64,000 nt of DNA from Myxococcota bacterium (GCA_040387835.1 JAZKCZ010000002.1:517818-581817), one strand, 5' to 3'. Counted from the stretch's first letter, positions 53,119 to 61,506 are shown. Numbers and translations: made by a program. The notes: generated by a model from the letters alone, not told the origin.

Positions 53119-53949
53119 TTAAGCGCGCCAATTAACAAGCTGCTCTTTGGCTAATTTAAGCATCTTACTTTCTAACAGGCGGCAGCTTTCTCGAGAGATA
53201 TGCAGGCTTGCGCCCAACTCTTCCAAGGTTTCGGGATCCTCGGCTAAGATACGCTTTTCCAAAATGACCTTCATATGAGGGTTGTTCAACTCTCTCACAA
53301 TGCCGGCCAAAATATTTTTAATCGTTGATGCTTTTTCAAGCCGCAGCGCAACCTCTTCGGGATTCTCCAAATCCGAACTTAAGGTATCGCCAACGGAATA
53401 GCCCTCTTCCGCCGAAGCCATTTTGTCGATGCTAATGGTTCGCGCCCGAATGGTCTGCTTGTTGCCCGCGGCATCTTCTTTGGGCGGGCCCATGGCAGGT
53501 TTATCGTCTTTTTCATGCGTTTGAATGAATCGCTGGATCTTTGCCCGAATCCAAAATACGCCGTAAGTGGAGAATCGAATATTTCTGTCAGCCTGAAAAG
53601 TTTCAGTCGCGCGGATAAGCCCCAAGGTACCCTCTTGCAAGAGGTCTTCATATTTATAGCCTGGCCGCAGCATTTGACCCACAATCATATGCACCAAGCC
53701 CACATTAGCCATGACCAAAGCATTACGGGCATCCACATCACCCCATATTTGGATACGTCGGGCCAATTCATACTCGTCTTCAATGCCCAGGCGCTGAGAG
53801 CTGGCAGTTTTGGTGAAAAGCGGCTTGTCTGTTCGCAATGTTCCCGCGTCAATCAGGCTTAAAAGCAACGCCGCATCCGCGAGATCCTTTTCAGGCTGGA
53901 TTTCCTCGTCTTGCGCCTGCGGTCCTGGCTTGCTTTTTCGTATCAACAT
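53119..53949 (-). CDS. RpoH-like sigma-70 family factor
   Basis: A 276-residue sigma factor. Region 2 is complete (RNALVMANVGLVHMIV, YEDLLQEGTLGLIRATETF and the -10 recognition part IRFSTYGVFWIRAKIQRFIQ). Region 4 is TLEELGASLHISRESCRLLE. Region 1.1 is missing, as in group 3 or RpoH factors. Region 3 is short. AAGGGA precedes the ATG and a TATACT box lies upstream in the gap shared with hemW. Which regulon it controls is not known. Confidence 0.85.
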   Translation of the reverse strand: MLIRKSKPGPQAQDEEIQPEKDLADAALLLSLIDAGTLRTDKPLFTKTASSQRLGIEDEYELARRIQIWGDVDARNALVMANVGLVHMIVGQMLRPGYKYEDLLQEGTLGLIRATETFQADRNIRFSTYGVFWIRAKIQRFIQTHEKDDKPAMGPPKEDAAGNKQTIRARTISIDKMASAEEGYSVGDTLSSDLENPEEVALRLEKASTIKNILAGIVRELNNPHMKVILEKRILAEDPETLEELGASLHISRESCRLLESKMLKLAKEQLVNWRA

Positions 53950-53964
53950 GAAAACATCCCTTTA

Positions 53965-55122
53965 GTGTTTTCAGTATACAATAATTTAGAGAAATTTGGC
54001 ATCTATATTCATGTGCCTTTTTGCAGAAGACGTTGTATTTACTGCGATTTTTATTTCGAAATAGGTAAAAATACACAGCAATTTCATGAAAACGTTTTAT
54101 TGGAATGGGAAGCCAGAAAACATGAGGCGCCTGGTGAGCCGCAGACCATTTATTTTGGCGGTGGAACGCCAAGTTTGCTATCACCGGCGCAAATTGGGGC
54201 GCTAATTACCGCCCTGGGCCCCAAAGCGGGCGAAATTACCTTGGAAGCAAACCCAGAAGATCTATCGCCGCAATATCTGGCAGAAATTAGACGGGCCGGT
54301 GTTAACCGCCTAAGCCTAGGTGTTCAAAGCTTTGAAGACCCCATATTGAAATATCTGGGGCGCAAGCATCGGTCCGAGCAAGCGAAACAAGCGATTTTGG
54401 ATGCGAAAGCAGCTGGTTTTGAGCGTATATCGGTGGATTTGATTGTAGGCGTGGCCAGTGAAAGCACACAAAGTGCCACCAGCTGGCTCGCAGAGCAAAA
54501 GATAGGCCACTTGAGCGTCTATTTACTCACGGTTGAAAACCTGACGCCCCTGGATCGCCTGATAAAAAAAGGTCGTTTGCAAGCACCCTGCGAAGATGCG
54601 CAGGTAGACGCGTATATAGAGATGCAAGCGCGGCTACCTACGCTCGGGTACGAGCAATACGAAGTTTCGAGTTACGCGATGCCGGGGCATGAAAGTCAAC
54701 ACAATCGCATCTACTGGTCTAAGGGCAGCTACCTAGGCTTAGGGCCAGGCGCGCATTCGATGCTCATGCATGCGGATGGAACCATCACTAGGCGGCATAC
54801 GCATGCGCTTTTGCAAGACTGGCAAAAAAAAGCAGGCGAAGCATCTTTTAAAGAAGAGAGGCTGAGTCAAAACGAAGCGCTGCTGGAGGCACTCGCGTTC
54901 GGGATTCGAGATATGCAGGCGGGGATTTGGCCAGATGGTTTGTCCCAGAAGCATCAAACGAAGCTACCTCTGGGGTTTGAACCGCTGGTGATTAAATTAA
55001 TCGACCAAGGTTGGTTGAAGCAAAGAGGACAGTGTGTTCACATGACCCAGTTGGGCGCTCGTTTTGCTGATGCCGTGGCACGGGAGATTTTAAGCCTGGA
55101 TCCCGGGTCAAGCCCGGGATGA
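53965..55122 (+). CDS. hemW: HemW-like radical SAM protein
   Basis: Radical SAM family protein related to coproporphyrinogen III dehydrogenase; HemW proteins act as heme chaperones. It has about 385 residues. IYIHVPFCRRRCIYCDFYFE holds the Cys-x3-Cys-x2-Cys cluster site; TIYFGGGTPSLL and NRLSLGVQSF are typical. The GTG at 53965 is the only in-frame start candidate close to the normal N-terminus; no ribosome binding site is evident. The last codons SLDPGSSPG and the TGA stop come from repeat copy R2. Confidence 0.88.
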   Translation: MFSVYNNLEKFGIYIHVPFCRRRCIYCDFYFEIGKNTQQFHENVLLEWEARKHEAPGEPQTIYFGGGTPSLLSPAQIGALITALGPKAGEITLEANPEDLSPQYLAEIRRAGVNRLSLGVQSFEDPILKYLGRKHRSEQAKQAILDAKAAGFERISVDLIVGVASESTQSATSWLAEQKIGHLSVYLLTVENLTPLDRLIKKGRLQAPCEDAQVDAYIEMQARLPTLGYEQYEVSSYAMPGHESQHNRIYWSKGSYLGLGPGAHSMLMHADGTITRRHTHALLQDWQKKAGEASFKEERLSQNEALLEALAFGIRDMQAGIWPDGLSQKHQTKLPLGFEPLVIKLIDQGWLKQRGQCVHMTQLGARFADAVAREILSLDPGSSPG

Positions 55123-55142
55123 CATATAGGTCTCGCTTTGTC
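55096..55142. repeat. GGATCCCGGG palindromic repeat, copy R2
   Basis: CTGGATCCCGGGTCAAGCCC followed by GGGATGACATATAGGTCTCG and CTTTGTC. It covers the hemW stop and is a direct repeat of R3 on the other side of vapBC. A further GC-rich palindrome (CCCCGC...GCCGGGG) follows at about 55143-55163. Confidence 0.88.
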
Positions 55143-55188
55143 ACCCCCGCACCCCGCCGGGGTCCAGTTCCCATTCTGCTTCAGCAAT

Positions 55189-55217
55189 TTGCCTATTTTT
55201 AACAAATCAGGCACAAT
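55189..55217 (+). promoter_or_regulatory. vapBC promoter, leaderless layout
   Basis: TTGCCT (55189-55194), a 17-nt spacer and CACAAT (55212-55217) end 6 nt before the vapB ATG. No Shine-Dalgarno is present. Confidence 0.5.
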
Positions 55218-55223
55218 ATACAC

Positions 55224-55433
55224 ATGAAACGTACAAATCTTGTGCTTGACGAAAAATTGCTCCACGATGCCACGATTCTGTTTGGTTTAAAGACTTATTC
55301 AGACGTAGTAAATAAAGCCTTAGCTGAGGCAGTAAAAACCTTTAAAATCCGAAGTATTACCAGCCACTTTGGAACAGACGTATGGTCAGGAAAGCTCGAA
55401 GAAATGAGAGAAGACAAGGTTGTTCAACCATGA
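55224..55433 (+). CDS. vapB: VapB-type antitoxin
   Basis: A 69-residue protein. MKRTNLVLDEKLLHDATILF is the ribbon-helix-helix-like DNA-binding start, and TYSDVVNKALAEAVK is typical of VapB; the C-terminal part would bind and inhibit the toxin. It overlaps vapC by 4 nt (ATGA), the usual toxin-antitoxin coupling, and lies between two direct repeats. Confidence 0.85.
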   Translation: MKRTNLVLDEKLLHDATILFGLKTYSDVVNKALAEAVKTFKIRSITSHFGTDVWSGKLEEMREDKVVQP

Positions 55434-55816
55434 TTTTGGTTGATACTTCGATTTGGATTCATTTATTTTCAAAAAATAATTCTTATCATATTTCCCAGGA
55501 ACTCCTTTCACAGATTATGTTGTGCCCGCCCGTAGTCCAAGAAATTTTGCAAGGCATCAGAGAAGACCGCGCGCATATGTCTATTAGAGAAGCCCTGCTG
55601 GCGTTTCCTTTGATTGCAAATTCGATCAAACTCGAAGACTACCTATTTGCCTCTGAGATCTACCGACTAGGACGCGAAAAGGGTTACACAATACGCTCAT
55701 CTACTGACTGTTTAATCGCCGCTTTAGCAATCGGAGCGAAAATCCCAGTCTGGCACCGAGATCGAGATTTTGATTTTATCTCGCGTTTTACTTCGCTAAA
55801 GATTTTTAATTTTTAA
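55430..55816 (+). CDS. vapC: VapC-type PIN-domain ribonuclease toxin
   Basis: A 128-residue PIN nuclease. MILVDTSIWIHLF carries the first catalytic Asp, VVQEILQGI the Glu, SSTDCLIAALAI the second Asp, and WHRDRDFDFIS the last acidic group. VapC toxins cleave tRNA or rRNA when free of antitoxin. The start at 55430 overlaps the vapB stop, so the longer frame upstream is not used. Confidence 0.9.
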   Translation: MILVDTSIWIHLFSKNNSYHISQELLSQIMLCPPVVQEILQGIREDRAHMSIREALLAFPLIANSIKLEDYLFASEIYRLGREKGYTIRSSTDCLIAALAIGAKIPVWHRDRDFDFISRFTSLKIFNF

Positions 55817-55823
55817 AGTAGAT

Positions 55824-55870
55824 CTGGATCCCGGGTCAAGCCCGGGATGACACATAGGTGTCACTTTGTC
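55824..55870. repeat. GGATCCCGGG palindromic repeat, copy R3
   Basis: CTGGATCCCGGGTCAAGCCC followed by GGGATGACACATAGGTGTCA and CTTTGTC. It matches R2 over about 47 bases in the same orientation. It lies 8 nt after the vapC stop, so vapBC sits between direct repeats. Confidence 0.88.
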
Positions 55871-55906
55871 TCATCCCAGCCTTGAGCTGGGCCATGCACA
55901 ACGCCA

Positions 55907-58480
55907 TTATTTCGCCGCCGGCAATATAATCGTAAAGCAAGCGCCAGCGTTTTTAACGTTGGCAACCATGATTTTACCTTCATGCGCCCGCACGACACCT
56001 TTGGCGATTGCTAGCCCAATACCGGCGCCTTGGCCTTTGGAGCCTGGATAGCGGTAGAATTTATCGAACACTCTGCCCAAGTATTCTGTTGGCACGCCCG
56101 GGCCTTGATCCAGCACAGCGATTTGCACGTCTGATTCAATCGTGCGGATATCAATGCGAATAAGTCCGCCCTCTGGGGTATATTGGCAAGCGTTGAGGAG
56201 AATATTCGTCACGGCTTGCTCACATAGCGCCACGTCTACATAGATGTGCGGCAAATCAGGCTCGATGGTCAACTTGATTTGATAATTCTCTAAAGTCCGC
56301 TTCAAATGCTCTCTGGCAAGCTGAATCAAACGCGCCGGATCACAAAGAACGCGTCTCAGTGGGAAAATCCCAACGGACAACCTGGAAATCGTCAGCAGAT
56401 TATCGATCACAAGGCCCAGTTTTTCTGTGGCATTGAGCAAATGAAGGCCCATCTCAATGCGACGGTTTTCTAATATCGAGCTGTCTCTATCGGACATAAT
56501 CGCTACTGCTTGCACAATCACCGACAGCGGGCTTCGAAGCTCGTCCGACATGAAGCTTAAAATCGATTTGTGCAGCTGGTTTACTTCTTGCAGCCGCTCG
56601 GTTTCCTGAGAACGCTCTCTAAACAGCTCTTTTTCTAAAGATAAGGCAAGCTGTTTGCAAACTGTCTGCAATAGATTTCGGTCCGCTTCTAATAATAAAC
56701 CTGTCTCTTTGGGCTTAAAAATCAACACACCCAAAGTTTCCGTGTGCCCAGTCAAAGGCATATACAACGCCTTAGCGCCGGAGAGGGTGTCGGTCGACCA
56801 ACCAGCAGGCTTTTGATTTTCTAAAACCCATTTGGCCACGCCTAATTCGGCATCCGGCAGAAGAGGCCTTAAAGAGTCATCTCTCCGTCTCAGGCAAACA
56901 CCGCATTGGCCTTTTAAGAAAGTTCCCACTCGGGCTTCAACGGCTGCCAGCATTTCTTCTCGATTGGGAATCGACGAAATATCTCGAATCAGCTCGTAAA
57001 GCATGCTGGAGCGCTCTTCACGCTCGTTCAAAAGCTCTCTGCTTAATCTCAGCCGAGTGCTTAAACTTCCGCCCACAGCAGCCAATGCAAAATAGCTGAT
57101 TGATGCGAATAGAAACTGACCGAACTGCAAATAGTAGGTCATCACACTGGCAATGCTGGCGGCTAAAATAAGCGGTCCGAGTGAGCTTGATAGGCACAAA
57201 AGGGCAATGGCCACCAAGTACATCAGCTCCGAATGAAAAAACGCTACCGGCAGCGTAAGCAGCAAAATGAACCAAAAATTACGGACATATTCTGAAACCG
57301 CTGCCCTTTTTTGAAACAGACCGCGCCAATAGGATTCTTTGTCCGATTTGACCAAACTTCCCAGAACCAAAATATTGATATCATCTTGCTCGTACACCAG
57401 TTCACGCAAAGTATTGCGCAGCCAATGACGTTTGGATTTGCCGACAACGATTTGACTAACATTGCGCTGGCGAGCTAAGCGAATCAGCGCATCCGCTACA
57501 TGCGTGTCAGACACGGTAATGACTTCACCACCCAAGCTTCTGGCAAGTTCCAGGTTGGCTGCAAGCATCGTCTGACGCTGTTTGGAAACCAGGCGGCCAG
57601 TATCCACATGCACTGCAATCCAAGGGCCTTCTAAGTTAAACGCCAATCGCCGCGTGGAGCGAATTAAATCGCCAGCCTCTCTCCGGTAATCAACTGCAAC
57701 CATCAGGCGCTCAACGGCCTGCCAAGGTGTTTTACCTTCCCGGGTGGCGGTAAAGGTTTGCAGGTCGGTGTCAACTTTTTCTGCTGCTAATCTCAGCGCG
57801 ATTTCACGCAGGGCAGTCAGTTTTTCTTCTTGAAAAAAGTTTTTTGAGGCATGCTCGGCCTTGTCTCCCAGGTAGACCTTGCCTTCTTTGAGGCGCTTCA
57901 ATAGGTCGGTAGGAGATAAATCGATTAAGCGAATTTGAAACGCTCTATCCAGCACGGAATCCGGAACCGTCTCACGAACGGTAATTTGCGCAATTTGCTC
58001 GACCGATTCTTTGCGGGATTCCAAATGCTGAACATTTAAAGTGGAGTAAACATCAATGCCAGCATCGAGCAGCTCAAAGACGTCTTGCCACCGCTTTTGA
58101 TGCCTGCTGCCGGGGATGTTGGTGTGGGCTAACTCATCTACCAACACAATCTTAGGTTTGCGCAGTAAAATGGCATCCAAATCCATTTCTTCGAGCTCAA
58201 TCCCGCGGTATTGGATTTTTTGGCGCGGGATGATTTCTAGGCCTTCTAACAGCTTCTGCGTTTCCACGCGGCCGTGGGTTTCCACCAGGCCTACGGCAAC
58301 ATTTTGACCTTCCGCTAAGGCATCTCTGGCGGCCATCAACATGGCAAAGGTTTTGCCAACACCAGGCGCCATGCCTAGGTAGAGGTGAAGCTTGCCCCCT
58401 TTTCGTCGGCGGCGTTGAGTATTAATCGCTGCCAGCAATGCGTCAGCATCTGGTCGTTCAGGCAGCGAGGTTTTGTCCAT
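55907..58480 (-). CDS. kdpD: KdpD-type sensor kinase with Asp in place of the phosphoacceptor His
   Basis: An 857-residue protein with full KdpD layout: N-terminal KdpD ATP-binding domain (GMAPGVGKTFAMLMAARDAL, VLVDELAHTN), USP-like domain (about 255-375), four membrane helices (about 400-480), a GAF-like domain, then HisKA and HATPase. The N box (TNILLNACQYTPEGG), G1 (DQGPGVP) and G2 (GAGIGLAIAKG) are intact. The H box reads FMSDELRSPL: residue 646, normally the phosphorylated His, is Asp (GAC, one change from CAC). No kdpE or kdpFABC is in the window. KdpD normally senses potassium and turgor. It starts 1 nt after the methyltransferase stop. Confidence 0.92.
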   Translation of the reverse strand: MDKTSLPERPDADALLAAINTQRRRRKGGKLHLYLGMAPGVGKTFAMLMAARDALAEGQNVAVGLVETHGRVETQKLLEGLEIIPRQKIQYRGIELEEMDLDAILLRKPKIVLVDELAHTNIPGSRHQKRWQDVFELLDAGIDVYSTLNVQHLESRKESVEQIAQITVRETVPDSVLDRAFQIRLIDLSPTDLLKRLKEGKVYLGDKAEHASKNFFQEEKLTALREIALRLAAEKVDTDLQTFTATREGKTPWQAVERLMVAVDYRREAGDLIRSTRRLAFNLEGPWIAVHVDTGRLVSKQRQTMLAANLELARSLGGEVITVSDTHVADALIRLARQRNVSQIVVGKSKRHWLRNTLRELVYEQDDINILVLGSLVKSDKESYWRGLFQKRAAVSEYVRNFWFILLLTLPVAFFHSELMYLVAIALLCLSSSLGPLILAASIASVMTYYLQFGQFLFASISYFALAAVGGSLSTRLRLSRELLNEREERSSMLYELIRDISSIPNREEMLAAVEARVGTFLKGQCGVCLRRRDDSLRPLLPDAELGVAKWVLENQKPAGWSTDTLSGAKALYMPLTGHTETLGVLIFKPKETGLLLEADRNLLQTVCKQLALSLEKELFRERSQETERLQEVNQLHKSILSFMSDELRSPLSVIVQAVAIMSDRDSSILENRRIEMGLHLLNATEKLGLVIDNLLTISRLSVGIFPLRRVLCDPARLIQLAREHLKRTLENYQIKLTIEPDLPHIYVDVALCEQAVTNILLNACQYTPEGGLIRIDIRTIESDVQIAVLDQGPGVPTEYLGRVFDKFYRYPGSKGQGAGIGLAIAKGVVRAHEGKIMVANVKNAGACFTIILPAAK

Positions 58481-58481
58481 A

Positions 58482-59390
58482 TTACGGGCTCACGGGAAAT
58501 AAACGACGTTGCCTTCGTTCCTCATCCAATCGCTTGTGGGCAATATCGCAGTAAACAGGGTCTCGCTCAATGCCAACCCATTTTCTTTCCAATCGGTCGC
58601 AGGCCAGCAAAGTGGAGCCCGAACCTGCAAAACAATCCAAAACGGCATCGCCCGGATTCGTGCCAGCGAGCACGAGCCTTTCCATCAGGCGCAAAGGTTT
58701 TTGTGAAGGATGCTTGCCATGGACGCGCTCTCTTTGAGGCGTGAGCGGAATTTCCCAATAGTTGCGCATTTGCTTCCCGCCATTGAGCTCTTTCATGTGC
58801 TGATAATTATAAGTCCACTTTTTGGCTTTTTTGCTGGTGTTGTTGCAAAGCCATAAAATTTGCTCGGTGCTTTCAGTGAACATTCGGCAAGTAATATTGG
58901 GCTGCGCGTTTGGCTTAGCCCAAATAATGCTGTTTACAACACGCAAGTCCATGCGAGCTGCGATGGCGCCCATCGTATAAATATTATGATAGCTGCCGAA
59001 GACGAAAATGTTGCCATTGGGTTTGGTCACGCGGCAAATTTCAGCAAGCCAATTAGCGGTAAAAGTCTCGTATTCGCTGCTAGAGAAACGGTCCCAATCA
59101 TCTTGCAAAGTGACATGGGACGAAAAAGCCCAAGAAAGGCCTTTTCGGTCTCTGGCGATATTATACGGCGGGTCGGTGATGCAAGCGTCAAAATGGGCGC
59201 TTGGCCAAGAACGCATGATATCGACGCTGTCACCCATATAAAGCTGGTCAGGCAGCGGGTAAATTAGGTTTTCAGCTTCGGGGGGAGAAAGCACAGAAAG
59301 AGGCCGCGCAATCGGCTCGTACTCTTTGCCCAAGTCTACAGGCTCAACTTCCCCTTTTGCCCACTGATTCATACTCAAAGGTGTTAGCAT
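58482..59390 (-). CDS. Orphan DNA methyltransferase (DPPY type, beta class)
   Basis: A 302-residue amino-methyltransferase acting on adenine N6 or cytosine N4. Motif IV (CITDPPYNIARD) precedes motif I (VLDCFAGSGSTLLAC), the beta-class order as in CcrM-type enzymes. HPSQKPLRLMERLV lies between them. No restriction endonuclease is nearby. It overlaps fmt by 7 nt and abuts kdpD, so fmt, this gene and kdpD form an operon. Role may be epigenetic or protective. The target sequence cannot be read from the protein. Confidence 0.88.
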   Translation of the reverse strand: MLTPLSMNQWAKGEVEPVDLGKEYEPIARPLSVLSPPEAENLIYPLPDQLYMGDSVDIMRSWPSAHFDACITDPPYNIARDRKGLSWAFSSHVTLQDDWDRFSSSEYETFTANWLAEICRVTKPNGNIFVFGSYHNIYTMGAIAARMDLRVVNSIIWAKPNAQPNITCRMFTESTEQILWLCNNTSKKAKKWTYNYQHMKELNGGKQMRNYWEIPLTPQRERVHGKHPSQKPLRLMERLVLAGTNPGDAVLDCFAGSGSTLLACDRLERKWVGIERDPVYCDIAHKRLDEERRQRRLFPVSP

Positions 59391-60337
59391 AGGTATTCAC
59401 TCACTTGCATCTCAAATCCATTCATCAAATCTCTAATCGGCATTCTGCGCCGTCCTTCCAGCTGCGCCTCAGAAAAAGCCACCGCGCCATCTCTCACCGC
59501 AATCACTAATCTGTCGCCCAGCATTAAAATTTGCCCGGCTGCTCCCGCTGTCATCCCGGCCACCGAGCCGGGATCCAGACTTTCGCCCCCAAATAATCGT
59601 AATTTCTTGCCTTGGTAATGAGAATAACTCCCGGGCCAAGGATCCATCGCCCGACAATGATTCACTAATTTCGCAGCCGAAAGCGTCCAATCAATCAGCG
59701 CTTCGTCCTTACGCACCTTAGGCGCATGCGTAACCCCTGCCTCAGGCTGCGGGATTTTACCCAGCGTCCCATTTAAAATCCCAGGCAATGCCTGAATCAA
59801 AGCATCCGCGCCAAATGGCGCCAACCGTTCAAACAACTCGCCCGAAGTCTCTTGCACACCAATCGGCGTCTTCGCCGTTAGATAAACCTCGCCCGCATCC
59901 ATCTCAGGCACTAAATTCATAATACAAACGCCAGTCTCCCCATCGCCAGCTTCAACCGCCCGTTGAATCGGTGCCGCACCGCGCCATCTAGGCAAAAGCG
60001 AGCCATGCACGTTCACGAAACCAAGACGCGAGGCATCCAAAAGTCGCTTCGGTAAAATCTTTCCATAAGCCACGACCACCGCCAAATCGACGTTCTGGCT
60101 TAAAAACCAGTCAATAAATTCGGGCGTCATTTTTTCAGGCTGCCAAACCGTCAAACCAAGCTGCTCAGCCAACGTTTTAATGGCCGGCGCGTGCAATTTT
60201 TGGCCTCTATCGGCCGCTTTATCTGGCTGGCAAACAACGCCGAGCAAGCGGTCGCCTTTTTTTTGGCAAAACTCATACAGCGCCTGCAAACTCGGTACTG
60301 CGAAATCAGGCGTACCAAAAAAAATTAAATTAGACAT
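59384..60337 (-). CDS. fmt: Methionyl-tRNA formyltransferase
   Basis: Formylates initiator Met-tRNA using 10-formyl-tetrahydrofolate. It has 317 residues. MSNLIFFGTPDFAVPSLQAL is the standard start, so the ATG at 60337 is used. The formyl-transfer signature is VNVHGSLLPRWRGAAPIQRA. In the C-terminal domain the stretch ESLDPGSVAGMTAGA is encoded by an inserted palindromic repeat (R4) that keeps the frame, in a loop that is variable in the family. Confidence 0.94.
   Translation of the reverse strand: MSNLIFFGTPDFAVPSLQALYEFCQKKGDRLLGVVCQPDKAADRGQKLHAPAIKTLAEQLGLTVWQPEKMTPEFIDWFLSQNVDLAVVVAYGKILPKRLLDASRLGFVNVHGSLLPRWRGAAPIQRAVEAGDGETGVCIMNLVPEMDAGEVYLTAKTPIGVQETSGELFERLAPFGADALIQALPGILNGTLGKIPQPEAGVTHAPKVRKDEALIDWTLSAAKLVNHCRAMDPWPGSYSHYQGKKLRLFGGESLDPGSVAGMTAGAAGQILMLGDRLVIAVRDGAVAFSEAQLEGRRRMPIRDLMNGFEMQVSEYLC
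59549..59578. repeat. GGATCCCGGG-type palindromic repeat inside fmt, copy R4
   Basis: On the minus strand CTGGATCCCGGCTCGGTGGC followed by CGGGATGAC. It is a diverged copy of R1 to R3, read in frame as SLDPGSVAGM. Hairpin symmetry is kept although loop bases differ. Confidence 0.75.
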
Positions 60338-60433
60338 GGAATACGGCCTTTTACACAAAGGTGTCACATATAACAAGTTGTTAGCTTCAAAGAGTTCTTC
60401 ACCTGCCAGAACAAATGTGCCATGAGCCCTCCC

Positions 60434-60700
60434 ATGCGCTGGTTTTTAACACTCGCTCTGGTCAGTCAAAGCATCTTGGCCATTCCCTATTACAATGAGA
60501 CGCAGCGAGCGGTGATTCAAGCTTATGTAAGATCCCTCAGCCGCCAGGTGGTACATGTCCCAGGGGTTCAAGTCGTTAACTCGGATGGCGATAGCGATAC
60601 TAGCTCCGACCATGAGGACAGCTTCACCAACCGAACCCAGCAATTATTTTACATGCTTACACATCCACATAGACCACATACCTCGGGAAGTTACCGCTAA
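60434..60700 (+). CDS. Small secreted protein
   Basis: An 88-residue frame starting MRWFLTLALVSQSILAIPYY, a signal peptide. The mature part is polar with an acidic patch (SDGDSDTSSDHEDS). Its stop overlaps the apaH ATG by one base (TAATG), so it could be translated together with apaH. No family recognised. Confidence 0.5.
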   Translation: MRWFLTLALVSQSILAIPYYNETQRAVIQAYVRSLSRQVVHVPGVQVVNSDGDSDTSSDHEDSFTNRTQQLFYMLTHPHRPHTSGSYR

Positions 60701-61506
60701 TGGTGACTTATGCAATTGGCGATATTCAGGGATGCTATAAAACCTTTAGCCGTTTATTAAAGCGCATTAACTTCGATGCCTCGAGCGACAAGCTATGGCT
60801 CGCTGGCGATTTAATTAATCGTGGTCCTAAATCGCTCGATATTTTACGATTTGTAAAAGACTTAGGCGACAGCGCCGTGCCGGTTTTGGGTAACCACGAG
60901 ATTTACTTGATGGCGCTTCACTATGGCGTAATGGCTAGCGAAAAGCCGCACACCATGCATGAGATTTTGAACGCGCCGGATGCTCACGAGTTGGTCGAAT
61001 GGGTCCGAACATGGCCATTGATGCGCGTTCAGGGACTACATGTTTTAGTGCATGCAGGGCTGATTCCTTGTTGGTCGGTGCAACAAGCCCGGCGAGAAGC
61101 CTCAGCCATTGAAAGCATTCTGCAGAGCGAGCATCTGCCTGAGTTTCTTGCCTATGCTTATGCGCATCAAGATTCGAGTTGGCATGAGGGCTTGCAAGAT
61201 TTTGAAAGGCAAGCGCTGGCTTTGCATGCCTTTGTGCATATGCGCCTGTGCATAGACAAACAGCGGCTATTATTTGGCTTCAGCGGGGAGCCCAAAGACG
61301 CGCCGGCGGGTTCATTGCCATGGTTTATGATTCCTGGGCGCGAAAGCATCGATCATCAAATTCTTTTTGGACACTGGTCCGCTCTGGGTTTAAGAGCATT
61401 TGCCAACTGCGTGGCCCTTGACTCTGGCTGCGTTTGGGGGCAGTCCTTGAGTGCCTATCGCTTAGAAGACGGAGCTATTTTTGTTGAAGCATCAGCTGAA
61501 AGTTAA
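60700..61506 (+). CDS. apaH: Symmetrical bis(5'-nucleosyl)-tetraphosphatase
   Basis: Metallophosphatase that splits Ap4A into two ADP and can remove NADH-like or Np4 caps from RNA. It has 268 residues. The metal-binding motifs are YAIGDIQGCYKTF, LAGDLINRGPKSLD, VLGNHEIYLMAL and LVHAGLIPCW, in order. LFGHWSALG follows near the end. It overlaps the hydrolase gene by 26 nt. Confidence 0.95.
   Translation: MVTYAIGDIQGCYKTFSRLLKRINFDASSDKLWLAGDLINRGPKSLDILRFVKDLGDSAVPVLGNHEIYLMALHYGVMASEKPHTMHEILNAPDAHELVEWVRTWPLMRVQGLHVLVHAGLIPCWSVQQARREASAIESILQSEHLPEFLAYAYAHQDSSWHEGLQDFERQALALHAFVHMRLCIDKQRLLFGFSGEPKDAPAGSLPWFMIPGRESIDHQILFGHWSALGLRAFANCVALDSGCVWGQSLSAYRLEDGAIFVEASAES

Noticed and set aside
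55907..58480. Presence of a complete kdp operon
   Set aside because: Neighbours are a methyltransferase and vapBC; no kdpE, kdpF, kdpA, kdpB or kdpC is in the window.
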